A stretch of DNA of 64,000 nt from Whitmania pigra (lineage: Eukaryota; Annelida; Clitellata; Hirudinida; Haemopidae): NCBI GenBank assembly GCA_021613335.1, contig JAJTWR010000239.1:561001-625000 (forward strand). The letters run 5' to 3'. Shown here piece by piece: positions 36,553 to 47,032 of this stretch. Below the pieces are notes generated by a model. The model worked only from the letters and a program-made list of their open reading frames with translations. It ran no database searches and was not told the DNA's origin. The position numbers and the translations under genes were made by a program. Position 1 is the first letter of the stretch. Every line of letters begins with the position of its first letter.

Positions 36553-38327
36553 TTTGTAATTCTCCTTTAAAGAATTTCAGTGTGAAAATGTCTTAAGATA
36601 TTCCAAATCCGTTGAAACTTTTGCAAAAAAAAAGTCGCTCGATATTAAAATTAAATGCTGCACGATCACGTAACACACGTCTCGCTGGACATAAATCAAA
36701 ATGGCGATAAATCGAGTCGCACTTTAGTCAATTGAGACCCACATGAACTGAAAATAAGAAACGAAATCGATGCCAGATTGGCGGAAAGGATAGGCGGAAG
36801 AAGCAGGTGAATGGAAAGAAGCTGAATTTGCTGCGTTGCTTGTCTACGGACTAACAAAATTAAGCATGTCTCCTCGGAGCTGCTTATAGGGTGCTCCGTT
36901 AAGTGGCCCGAGTGGTTGCGTAGGAATTCGTGTCAACAACCATGTCGACACTTGGGTGGCGTCGGCAAAACAAACAATATTAATATACTTCATCAGATTC
37001 ATTGCCATAATCAATCAAGCTTATCTTATTAGGACATTAAAGGTTATGGACTGATTAAAATTAACCACGAGAAAAAAAACTTAATTAACGTTTAACTTAT
37101 TTATTAATAAATAGTTCGTCATAAATGTTGTACATCCGTTTTTATAATAATTTATCCGTTTGCCGTCAAATCCTAATATTTGTATTCTCGTGTCAGATTG
37201 CGATGACATTCTATAATAAGGTCCCTTCAGCCGTCAAGCGGTAGCTGACTGTAGAAACCTGCGCGTGGAAAAGGAGACCATCTTGGAAGTGGAATTTTCG
37301 CTTGTCAACATTGCCATTCTTTCTAAAATATTAGTAAATAAAATGTAAGATAATACGTCTTATTTGTTAAATAACAGATAAATGGTAGACAAAGACATGG
37401 TTCGCGAACATCACTGAAGCATAGGAAAAAGCATCGACTATGGCCAGCAGCAGCCACGGAGACGTTGAAAGGCTGCAAGACCTAAAGAGTGTTCCATAGA
37501 AATTTCATTTGTTTAATGGCCTTCAACTCACTCGCTTGAAACGGCTGCAGCTTCAGTGAAGTGCTACGTAAATTAGTCATCGTGTCATATGCTTTTTCAA
37601 CATTCTTTAGAATTAGCAAAATTAAGACTAATTAACTAGCTTTTCTTTGACTTTTCTAGTAACGACAGAAAAATTATGTTGGGGGACTTCTTGAAAAAAA
37701 TTTAATTTATACAAAAAGGTTCAATTTCAAATAAATGTTGAAACGTCAACAACATGATTTTTGAATTACCTATATGTTCATTCGATGGGAATGCTTACCT
37801 TGTTCAGGCGTCGAATATAAGAATACTATGATTTGCACTATACCACTGGACACTCATTAAAGTGAAAATTAATCTTGAGGAAAATTACTGAAGAGTGAGG
37901 ATATTGAAAGGAGATGAAGTGAATATAAAACAGATTTGTGTGTCTGCTTTCCGACGCCGATCACAGAAGCTTTTATTGAGATATTTGAAGAGGAAGGTCA
38001 AAGTCAAATTAAGCATTTATAAATGATGGCTAATGCATCTGGTTCTTTAAACTTTATTTGCTGAGCAAAGTTTCACTTCCTTGTTCTTAAGTTATTGAAG
38101 AACTGACGGTCGAGCGCATAATAAAATATATTTTCTGAAAGTTTGACTAAATTTTAGCTTATTTGCTTGAGGCTGTCATTTACTTCATATGTTATTGAGT
38201 CATACAATTCAGAATTCGAATTTTATGCTAGCAAATGCGTTAAGATATGTTAAGTCTATTTTCTAGTTTATAAACAATGTTATGATTTACTTTAAAACGC
38301 TTTGATAAAATATTGTTTATTGTGCAG
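36553..38327. other. Intergenic between KCTD gene and endoglycoceramidase
   Basis: This holds the promoters of two divergent genes. Around 37240-37310 is a less AT-rich patch with CCATCTTGG (a YY1-type motif, about 37281), a candidate transcription start region. The endoglycoceramidase ATG is directly preceded by TTTATTGTGCAG, a good splice acceptor, so an upstream untranslated exon may lie here. Confidence 0.5.
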
Positions 38328-39842
38328 ATGGTCAACAAAACTTGCAAGAGCATGGATCTTGTATTTGTTTTCCTCCTGCTTATGGTTGGTTTGAAGGTCT
38401 GTTCTTCGAATTCTGTAACTCTTCCAAGAATATCTGTTAGACACGAGTGGCTTGTGGATAATGCCGGAAGGATCAGAATATTCCGTGGAATCAATTCTGT
38501 CCAGAAAGGTGAACCCTGGTACGATCGGCAAATTCTTAACGAGACAAAGCTTCAATACTACAGAAAATGGGGCTTCAATGTAATACGATTAGGTACGATG
38601 TGGTCGGGCCTTGAACCAGAAGAAGGGAAATTCAATCAAACATACCTTGACATACTTTCTGAAATTGTCAATCAAGCAGGAAAGTATGGCATTCATACGA
38701 TACTTGACATGCACCAAGATGTCTTTTCTTCAACTGCTTGCTATCCCAAAGCTTCGTGTTATGATGGCATTCCTAAATGGGTTGGGGAAAAACTCAGACC
38801 CTCCTATCTTAGGTATCCCTGGCCTTTTAAAGAAATATCTAGTGAAAACTGGTTTTTGGGTTATTTAACATATTCAGTTAGCTCTGCATTTCAGCAATTT
38901 TATGATAATGTTGGAGGTTCTATTGATAACTTTGTCAGGTTTTGGACCAAAATTGCTAGTACATTCAAAAACAACACAAATGTTTTAGGTTATGAACTTA
39001 TAAACGAACCTTGGGCGGGTAACGTCTATGTCAAACCAAAGTTGTTCCTGCCTGGAGAAGCAGTTGCAAGAAATCTCTTCCACGTGTATGACAGAACATT
39101 TAAAGAGATAAACAAATTGGACAGTGAGACATTACTTTTTTATGAACCTGTCACTTGGGGTGTCTATGGGAGTGGCAACATTACTGGAACAGGGTTTCTG
39201 AAGCTACCAGGAGGTGAGGAATTTGTAAATAGGTCTGTACTGAGTTATCACCACTACTGTTGGTTACTGGAAAAGAAGCAACCTTCCGATGACTACCCAA
39301 TGTTTCTGAGATTCCTGTGCGACAACATCGCCGGCTCCAGAGTGATTCCGAATGTCTTAAAGAGTGCACGCAGAACTGGGGGCTCCATGTTTTTGACAGA
39401 GTTCGGTATTTGCGAACCAGATGGCAATCCGCAAAGCATAAACACAGTCGAATGTAATTTCATCATGTCACAAGCCGATGAGTATTTCCAATCATGGAAT
39501 TATTGGGACTCACATTTATTTGATGACAATGGCGATCCCAAACCATATGCAGTTGAAGGTTTTACAAGGCCTTATGCCAGGGCAATTGCAGGCAACCCCA
39601 TCAAAATGAATTTTAACACCAAGAGCAAAGTTTTTCAATTTGAATATTTAGCTGCAGATATCAATGATCTTACAACTGAGATATTTCTCCCAGAAGTTCA
39701 TTACCAAGAAGGTATGGATTTTCAAATTTCTTGGAATGCAGACTGGAATTATGATCCTGATGCACAGGTACTTTCTGTGGAGCACAAGCAAGGCACACCT
39801 CTTCTGGTATCTGTTGTGGTTAAACCCCAAATCTCCAAATGA
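38328..39842 (+). CDS. Endoglycoceramidase-like glycoside hydrolase family 5 enzyme
   Basis: An uninterrupted frame of 504 residues from the ATG at 38328; an in-frame ATG at 38352 is an alternative start. A hydrophobic signal peptide (DLVFVFLLLMVGL) predicts secretion or a lysosomal location. GH5 marks are RGINSVQKG and WGFNVIRLGTMWSGLEPEEG. ILDMHQDVFS follows, then the acid/base Glu227 in LINEPWAG, SYHHYC, and the nucleophile Glu358 in FLTEFGICEPDG. A C-terminal beta-domain ends in a conserved-looking tail. Family members remove the intact glycan from glycosphingolipids by cleaving the sugar-ceramide bond. This activity is inferred from homology. Length and residues fit bacterial EGCase II and cnidarian enzymes. 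There are several N-glycosylation sequons. No introns interrupt the coding part. Confidence 0.93.
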   Translation: MVNKTCKSMDLVFVFLLLMVGLKVCSSNSVTLPRISVRHEWLVDNAGRIRIFRGINSVQKGEPWYDRQILNETKLQYYRKWGFNVIRLGTMWSGLEPEEGKFNQTYLDILSEIVNQAGKYGIHTILDMHQDVFSSTACYPKASCYDGIPKWVGEKLRPSYLRYPWPFKEISSENWFLGYLTYSVSSAFQQFYDNVGGSIDNFVRFWTKIASTFKNNTNVLGYELINEPWAGNVYVKPKLFLPGEAVARNLFHVYDRTFKEINKLDSETLLFYEPVTWGVYGSGNITGTGFLKLPGGEEFVNRSVLSYHHYCWLLEKKQPSDDYPMFLRFLCDNIAGSRVIPNVLKSARRTGGSMFLTEFGICEPDGNPQSINTVECNFIMSQADEYFQSWNYWDSHLFDDNGDPKPYAVEGFTRPYARAIAGNPIKMNFNTKSKVFQFEYLAADINDLTTEIFLPEVHYQEGMDFQISWNADWNYDPDAQVLSVEHKQGTPLLVSVVVKPQISK

Positions 39843-40127
39843 CTATTTGCTCTTTGACATTGATAATTTTTGTTTGCCATACCAGTTTAATTTGGAAATT
39901 GTTATTGGTTTGATTTAATGTTAGATCAAGTATTTCAGACAAAAAACAGTAAAATTTTTAAATATTACTGATGCATTACTCAACACTGACTTCAATACTC
40001 TCACGTTCTCCAACAAGCGGAATCTAATCAACTTAAACTGAAACATAACCCATTGTACAATAAACATTATAGAAAAGAAAAGATCAATGTTCTAGACAAT
40101 GCTGACAAAATGATTTGAGCGATTTTG

Positions 40128-42266
40128 TCACTCCATGTATCCAATCAACACCATCATCATAATGCCAACAAGCATGGCAAAGATTTCTTTCAAACTTTGG
40201 CCTATTTTTGTGTCTCCTAGAAGCTCTGGAATCACAGAGACTGTTGCGATGTAAATAAATCCTCCGGCCGTAAATGGGAGGATCCAGCTTGTTGCCATCT
40301 CTCCCGCACCTTCAGCCATTAGACTGCACATTGTTCCTGCAATCGCTCCAACAGCTGTGGTTAACTGGAGAAGCATTGCCTGAATAATGGAAAAATAATG
40401 ACTGATGTATTATGTTAATAATGGCTTAAGGTTACATCAAAAAGTTACACATATTTTTTCAGTACGATGCATCACATAGCAGTTGGAGCTGCATCACACC
40501 AATGGTTTACAATATTTCTTAATCAGCTTTCATAAGCTCTATTTAATTCTAAATATTTCTGTCTGAAAGTATTTGGGCAAAAATAAAGAACAATCATGGA
40601 TTGTGGCAGAGATGTAGATGTAACATGCAGTTTAAGTGCAAGCTAAAAAAGGTCTGACCTAATATCAAGAAAAAATTTTAGTTAAAAATGTTTTATTTAT
40701 TACCAAATTGTCATCATCATTAAAGTGACTTGGGGGCACCTCGCTTACCATTAAGTGCTTAGATAATTATGAAGTAATTAAGAGGACTTACAATTTTTAA
40801 TTACTAAAAGGTGGAAATGTTTAAAGGAACAAGCAAACACTACATTAATAATAATAATAAAAGCCTTGCCTCAAAAATTCCATTTGCTTCATAAATACAA
40901 AATGAAAATGTGCACATTTAAGCACTATGATTATCTTAACAGAATATTTGCCTGGTAAATATAATTCTATCCTGAGCCAAATGGAGAAGTAATTGGATTT
41001 AATTGTGACCCCACATTGAGCACTTATTAATAATTTGAATTAAACATGATAAATAATTCCATAATCTATAATCTAATAGAAATCGTGGTTTAATCAATTG
41101 AAACCGCAAACCTTCTTCTTAGAATATCCTGACTGAATCAGAATGGCAAAGTCCCCAATTTCATGGGGAACCTCATGAAGAAGAATTGTCAATGTAGTCA
41201 CTATGCCGACATTTCTGCCTACCAAATATGATGCTCCAATAGCCAGACCATCAGTGAAATTATGGGCAAAATCAGCAGCCAGGTTGAGATATGCAGAAAC
41301 CTTAATATCTTCTGTAAAATTCAATCCAAAAATAAAATCAAATAGGCATTATATCCACTTAATATGATATTTTATTTTAATAATGTAACCTTTCTTAGTA
41401 TCTTTTTCTTTTCCTTCTGCCTTGTCTTTATTCTTCTTAGTAATACTGTCACCATGCTGTTCCTCTTTCTTTGCTACCGAGTGGCTGTGTCCGTGACCAG
41501 AATCATTCTTGAGAAGTCTTACCACTTTTTCCACAGCCAGAAAAGCAACAATTCCTGCTAATATCCACAGACCAACACCCATGTTGTGTGAATGTGGCTC
41601 GCCTCCAGAATGAGAATGAGAGTGGGCATGGTTGTGGCCCTCTTGATCCCCATGGGCAGAAAGTGCATGTGGGATCAGATGCAAAAATGCATCTCCAAGC
41701 AATCCACCAGAAGCAAAGCTGAGAAGAGTCTTGAGGAAATTTTCATGAGATGGAGATTTGTCCAAAGGGATCAAAAATAGCATCACAATAGGGGCCAGAC
41801 TTATCAAAACTGTAGATCCAACAGCTGTTACCCAAAGATTGAATTCAGGTACTTTACTGCCCTTTTCTTTGGAAATGTCATTGTCTGTATCCTTCATGTT
41901 AGGTGATTTATATTTCTGGGAAGCTGAGGGCTCGTCGTGAGAATGTCCATGATGGTCATGGGAGTGACCATCATGAGGTTCGTGAGAGTGGCCATGGTGT
42001 TCATGGGAGTGACCATGATGAGGTTCGTGAGAGTGGCCATGATGTTCATGAGAACGTTCTTTGTTGGCTGCTTTCGAATACTTGAAAGATGGCGGCTCCT
42101 CGTGAGAGTGTCCATGATGCTCATTGGGGTGACCGTGATGATCGTGAGAATGGCCATGATGCTCGTGGGAGTGGCCATGGTGTTCGTGAGAATGCTCATG
42201 ACAAAACACTAGCACAATACTTAAAGATATTATAACCGCGCTGAAAAAAAATACTTTCCCCATCAC
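40128..42266 (-). CDS. SLC39A7: ZIP7-type zinc transporter (SLC39A7/Catsup family)
   Basis: Three exons: 42266-41390, 41311-41112 and 40379-40128. Together they make 1329 bp, 442 residues, in phase. A signal peptide is followed by a very histidine-rich lumenal stretch of HGHSHE-type repeats, interrupted by a Ser/Lys linker. Membrane segments follow, with a second His-rich cytoplasmic loop (about 41590-41650). Exon 2 carries the family's metal-binding motifs [10 protein letters not shown] and [13 protein letters not shown]. The last exon holds the final membrane segments and ends GYME. Human ZIP7 is 469 residues. The family releases zinc from the ER/Golgi into the cytosol, and in Drosophila Catsup affects catecholamine synthesis and Notch trafficking. 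Two adjacent ATGs begin the frame. Confidence 0.94.
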
Positions 42267-43581
42267 TTCCAGAAATAATGCGTAACACCGAAAGACAGCT
42301 GGCCGAACTACGTGTACTTAACTACAAATACACTGGTATTAAAAATGAACGAAGGTAATCATTAAAATAAAAATAATTTGCAAAGTGTTAAACATTACTA
42401 ATTAATAAAAGTACAAATTATATAATTTGTTATTAATTGTAAATTATTACTTAATTGCAATTCAGAAGCAATTTAATTAATTTTTTAATTACTTTAAAAT
42501 TAAATTATCCATTATTAATTTTTAGGATTTTAAACTACTTTAAAATTCACCTTTTTAAAATGGCACTATCTTTATTTAGTTGTTCCAGATCTTAATAATT
42601 TAACCGTATTTTGTTCAGTATCTATTATTGCTGACATTAAGGTAGTATAAACATCAGAGAGGGTTAACCAACTAGAAAACCCATAATCTGTAAATGTTTA
42701 CAAAGAAGAAATTAGTTCAACTTGGCCTTGGAAACAAGGCCTAATTTACGTAACTGGAGGTCCCACTGCAGTTGGTTGGTGGAAGATGACAAGCTGGCTG
42801 GGGCACGCGCAGTAAAAAAAACTCAGCCATCCCTAAACCCAGTAATGCTTGGAAAAACAAAAAAAAGGTCAGATGACAAATTTGGTTGCCTTGACCTAGA
42901 GATTACCGCAGCTAATTTCTTAATTTCAACAAGAGAAGCCCAAACTCCACACAATAAGTGGTAAAAGAATAAAAATACTTCTAACTTTAAATAGCTCATA
43001 CACGTTTTAATGAAACAAGATTTATGACATTTGATTGCTCGACGTTATTAAGGATTTTCACTGCTTTATTTTGCATGCTTTTCACATTGTGCATTGTGAG
43101 GCCCAGCGAGGAATTCAACCACACTAGTAACTAATGAATTAGAAATCTCCAAGAAACTCATCAGGTGCAAACCAGGTCAATGCTTCAGGAACATTTTTTC
43201 ACGGAGAATCATTCCATCACATCATACAAGTAATGGAGTCTTTACCTCCTAGAATGTTTTATTGCTAAACTCTGGTTGGCAAACTTGATCAGGTATACTC
43301 ACAAACAAGTACCTCATTGGAACAATTCTTTGACTTTCCATTCAGTTTTAGCAGAGACATTTCCATATAAAATATAAAGTGAACAAGATTCCTCATTGAG
43401 TTTATGGCAGTCTAAGAATATAATTACCATTTGATGAGCAGCAGTGCTAACAACAAGTTTGCAACATATGAGACCACTGAATATCACACCAAAGCATAAA
43501 TTAACATTTCAAATTTCTATTTTTCTTCACAGACAAGCCAAACATGGAACCATTTAATAATATAATAAGTTTGCTTTCAGG
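42267..43581. other. Intergenic between ZIP7 and TMEM186 genes
   Basis: This holds the 5' flank of the ZIP7 gene and the 3' flank of TMEM186. An open frame of 80 codons without an early ATG (42722-42964) has less AT-rich composition than its surroundings but no recognisable domain. Confidence 0.5.
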
Positions 43582-44235
43582 TCAAATCTTTGAACCAAAA
43601 ATTAGCTGAAACATGTCTTTGTTTTCAACCAAACCATGTCTCATAGGCAAATACAGAACAAATTTTGGGTCACTAAAACGTTTGATCTTGGAATACAAAT
43701 CATCTGCATTTTCTCCTAAGTCACTGAATGGTATGATGTCTTCAACAGGAACAAAAACATCTCTTCTTTTTCCAAAAAATGAAAGATGAGAGAACCTAAC
43801 AGTAGATCTGTCGGCATTGATAGCCGTAAGTCCAACTACCTTTTGTGTGGCATAGCTAATAACATAAAGCATAACTGAAGCAAAAGCCGATCCAGCAAAT
43901 GACCTTACACACGTGTTCCACGATGCCAAATTCATAGCATACAGAACAAGATCTGTAGGAATAAGGACCACTGTAACAAAAGTTTGGTAAATTTTGAGCC
44001 TTGAGAATAATCTCATGCCAACGATGTATGGAAACCTGTAAACTACTCGGTAACCTTCGTTCGAATTCAAATGATTGACTTTATCGGCACGCTGATGTAC
44101 ATTTTCAGCCTTCTCGGTTGCGGTGGCATGATTTTTACAGAAAATCAATCCAGGTGCAGGTGGAGTTTGCAAAAACCTTCCGTAAACGTTAAATGTCCTT
44201 AAATTCCGCAAATGGCAACAAATACCGGACAGCAT
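43582..44235 (-). CDS. TMEM186: TMEM186, mitochondrial complex I assembly protein
   Basis: A single-exon gene of 217 residues. The N-terminus is basic and Ser/Thr-rich, as in a mitochondrial presequence. The family core begins at YRVVYRFPYIVGMRLFSRLK. Two membrane segments follow (about residues 87-107 and 112-132), separated by a short loop. The C-terminal domain includes VRFSHLSFFGKRRDVFVPVEDIIP and FVLYLPMRHG. TMEM186 belongs to the mitochondrial complex I assembly (MCIA) machinery in the inner membrane; the role here is by homology. The length is close to that of the human protein. Confidence 0.9.
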   Translation of the reverse strand: MLSGICCHLRNLRTFNVYGRFLQTPPAPGLIFCKNHATATEKAENVHQRADKVNHLNSNEGYRVVYRFPYIVGMRLFSRLKIYQTFVTVVLIPTDLVLYAMNLASWNTCVRSFAGSAFASVMLYVISYATQKVVGLTAINADRSTVRFSHLSFFGKRRDVFVPVEDIIPFSDLGENADDLYSKIKRFSDPKFVLYLPMRHGLVENKDMFQLIFGSKI

Positions 44236-45499
44236 ATCTACATAAACCCAGACTTAAACAATAAATTTGTTAAAAGTAAACGTTCACATGATAAACATAA
44301 ATACATATAAACAAAATATATGCAAACATTAACCACTGTGTTATATCAATTTGATAATGGAAAATTAAAAATGTTAATTCAACATTTTATTTTATTTTAT
44401 TGGCGGATCCCAGAAAATTGTCCCTTGATACTTATCCACAGCTCGGTTGAGTTGCATTAAAAAGATAATGAATTAGAATAACGTGATTCAATTACAGTAG
44501 TTTTAAATCATATAGGATTGTATAAAAAGGATTTTAATGATATCTTTATATTGAGGAACAGCAGGGTCTCCGAATCCTATGACTGAAGCCGAAAACAACT
44601 AAACTATAATAATAATAAAAGTGAACACTCAGCTTGAGTCATTCAAAAGCATTATCATCCTAATACCAATATTAATACATAAGAATCAACTTTTTATTAT
44701 ATAAAGTCATAATTATAAATTATTATAATTATTCAAAAATATGTTCCACGGACTCGATTTCAAGTAGAGAGTTGAGCCTTAAATTGGATCTCGAAAATTG
44801 AGATATAAAAATGTCATCAGTTAATTGTTGCCATGTTCAATAGTTTTGAGAAAAAGTAAGAAAAATTGTGATCTTGGGAATTGTTTACAGACACCTAAGC
44901 AAAAGGTTAGTAAAGGTAATTCTCAGTTTTCCAGAGATCCTGTAACAACGTTGAGGAGTCTAAATCACCAAAAACATTATATAAAGAATCTATAATTTCA
45001 CCATTCATAACAGATTATTGATAAGACTATAAAAATTATTAATATTTGAGAATAATACTGGGATTAAGGCGGTGATGTGTCTCAAAGTAATGACGTCTAT
45101 TCAGAACCTCGTGAACAATATCTACTCACCACCAGGCACTTGGTAACAATAGCTGATGATAGAACTTTCTCACAATTTAATTCAAAAACAGATTCTAATT
45201 TTTTTAGCCGGAAATAAGTAAGAGCTGGCAAAATCATTCCTTATTTAATAATTCTCATGATAATAATTATTTATTTGTATCGCGAAATGGGATGTCCAGA
45301 ATAATCCATGATCTAATGCTTACTTCTAATCTGCAGGCTACGCTTGGATGAATTCATTTGTTATTGCGGTTTTTATATGATCTTTGGCGGATTTTCAATG
45401 CATTCAAAAATTGGACACCCCCACGACGGGTAACGACGATAATGACGTAAAAAGTGTTTTTATGTGCCTTGTTTTTGACTTGCAAATGGAATTCTTCAT
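44236..45499. other. Intergenic, AT-rich
   Basis: Upstream of both TMEM186 (minus) and the proline-rich gene (plus). No exon or repeat family was recognised. Confidence 0.5.
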
Positions 45500-45506
45500 T
45501 ATATAA
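45500..45506 (+). promoter_or_regulatory. TATA box of the proline-rich secreted protein gene
   Basis: TATATAAGGAG lies in a good context. The transcription start would be near 45530. A 5' untranslated exon and intron probably follow, because the ATG at 45689 is preceded by TTTTACAG at 45669-45676. Confidence 0.6.
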
Positions 45507-45688
45507 GGAGCAATTCTGAACTTGGATTTGTATCGGAGTTTTAAGAGGTGCAGGCGTAAGTGAAAAGTGAGTAGAAAATTCACCTATTGGCCTTATTTCA
45601 TATAACTGCTTAATAGTGTGACTTAATTAATATAGTTAGATGGAATTATTATATGAGGATTGACACACTTTTACAGGAATTCAACAAT

Positions 45689-46565
45689 ATGAAGTACTTT
45701 ATTGCAGCGCTGTTTTTGGTCAACATCATTTCATTGGCTGAAAGTGGTCCATGGGTGAATTTAAATTTCATAAAGCAGTATCGCCTAAACTAATTAACAC
45801 AGATTTGTTTATTTTTATCGCAAATGCATTTACTTTAAACGATTTTAGTTTCAGGATCGCAATAAGACCCGTGGAAGACCATTTGGTGACGAGGACCGAT
45901 TCAACAGATCCCATTATTCCGGTAATTGCTCTCATCCGTGGTTCAATTCCACGCTCGAAGAGTTCAACAATACCTTTGGCTTTGTACCTCCTTTGGAAAA
46001 ATTTCAAAAGTTCTGGGAATTTTTGAAAAACTTCTTTAACGAATCTTATGGAGATTTCAACGAAATTATAGGATTTCCTTTCCCAAGAAAGGATCACCGT
46101 CGCCCCGGAGATGGAGGAAGAGGCCTTAAACCAGGCAGTGTCAGAAATGTACCACCAAGCAACCTTGACGATGTGACCTTTGTACCCCAGAACCCTGAAC
46201 GCAGACCATCATCTCCTCCTCCATACGATAATGGCAATTTCTCCGGGAAAAGTCCTCCTCCAAGAAAAGACGGAGGCAGACCATCATCTCCTTCATATGA
46301 TGGCAATTTTCCCAGGAAAAGTCCTCCTCCTCCATTTGATGACAGCAATTTCTCCGGGAAAAGTCCTCCTCCAAGAAAAGACGGAAGCAGACCATCATCT
46401 CCTTCATATGATGGCAATTTTCCCAGAAAAAGTCCTCCTCCTCCATTTGATGACAGCAATTTCTCCGGGAAAAGTCCTCCTCCAAGAAAAGATGGAAGCA
46501 GACCATCATCTCCTTCATATGATGGCAATTTCTCCAGGAAAAGTCCTCCTCCAAGACAAGGCTGA
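45689..46565 (+). CDS. Small secreted proline-rich tandem-repeat protein
   Basis: Two coding exons, 45689-45754 and 45855-46565, give 258 residues in phase. Exon 1 is a signal peptide (MKYFIAALFLVNIISLAES). Mature residues start charged (DRNKTRGRPFGDEDRF). A segment with two N-glycosylation sequons and amphipathic helices follows, then a Pro/Ser/Gly/Asp-rich region of repeats. The repeat, about 35 residues, alternates RPSSPSYDGNF with KSPPPPFDDSNFSGKSPPPR, with two full units and partial ones between 46244 and 46556. No known domain. A TATA promoter, a signal peptide and a low-complexity basic/proline-rich body suggest an abundant secreted product such as a cuticle, silk, glue or immune-type protein. 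That is inference only. Confidence 0.75.
46244..46556 (+). repeat. Coding minisatellite, unit about 111 bp
   Basis: Nearly identical units (for example at about 46276-46386 and 46387-46497) encode the Pro/Ser-rich repeat. Near identity at the DNA level suggests recent expansion or conversion. Confidence 0.85.
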
Positions 46566-46724
46566 GGCAGACCATAAAGAAATTAAACTTGATGTTTCAA
46601 AAAATTTGAAAATCGCTTTTTCTTGACGACTAAATTTTTGAATTTTACGACTCAATAAACAAACAATTCATCATACTTATAATTATTGTGTAAAATTTAA
46701 ATAAAAAACCCATACGAATCTCCA

Positions 46725-46798
46725 ATTTAATTAATACAAAATGATAAATAATTTGTTTATTTTACGATTATAACACAAGAGGTAAGAAACAAGTGATT
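46725..46798 (+). repeat. 74 bp direct repeat, left copy, flanking 18S fragment
   Basis: This begins ATTTAATTAATACAAAATG and ends AGAAACAAGTGATT. It is identical to 46950-47023 except for one base (T versus A near 46759). Confidence 0.95.
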
Positions 46799-46823
46799 CT
46801 GCCCTTTGTACACATCGCCCGTG

Positions 46824-46854
<31 letters not shown>

Positions 46855-46949
46855 ATCGGATCGAAGGCTCGGCGGGGCTTAACGGCCTTGCCGCGATTCT
46901 TTGAGAAGACGATCGAACTTGATCATCTAGAGGAAGTAAAAGTCGTAAC
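46799..46949 (+). rRNA. Isolated 3'-terminal fragment of 18S rRNA (151 bp, non-functional)
   Basis: This begins CTGCCCTTTGTACACATCGC and continues through CTACTACCGATTGGATGGTT and TTAGTGAGGTCATCGGATCG. It runs through helix 44 and ends AGAGGAAGTAAAAGTCGTAAC, just short of the usual AAGG. These are the universally conserved last ~150 bases of eukaryotic small-subunit rRNA. At least two changes hit near-invariant positions (CACATCGCCCGTGGC instead of CACACCGCCCGTCGC). No other rRNA or ITS sequence is nearby, so this is a dispersed fragment and not part of an rDNA unit. Confidence 0.93.
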
Positions 46950-47023
46950 ATTTAATTAATACAAAATGATAAATAATTTGTTAATTTTACGATTATAACA
47001 CAAGAGGTAAGAAACAAGTGATT
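46950..47023 (+). repeat. 74 bp direct repeat, right copy, flanking 18S fragment
   Basis: Second copy of 46725-46798, with one mismatch. It lies immediately after the 18S fragment and 9 bp before the hAT-like element. Confidence 0.95.
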
Positions 47024-47032
47024 AGTTCGATA

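Noticed and set aside
41894..42212. Met/Thr- and Met/Val-rich frames on both strands over the ZIP7 first exon
   Set aside because: They are shadows of the His-rich HGHSHE repeat coding sequence.
42722..42964. 80-codon open frame between ZIP7 and TMEM186
   Set aside because: It has no ATG near its start, no recognisable domain and no splice partners. It is not listed as a gene, though its less AT-rich composition is noted.
46094..46626. Other frames across the proline-rich repeats
   Set aside because: They are shadows of the 258-residue gene, which alone has a signal peptide, splice sites and a promoter.
46799..46949. A functional rRNA gene
   Set aside because: Only the last 151 bases of 18S are present, with changes at near-invariant positions and no ITS or 5.8S.
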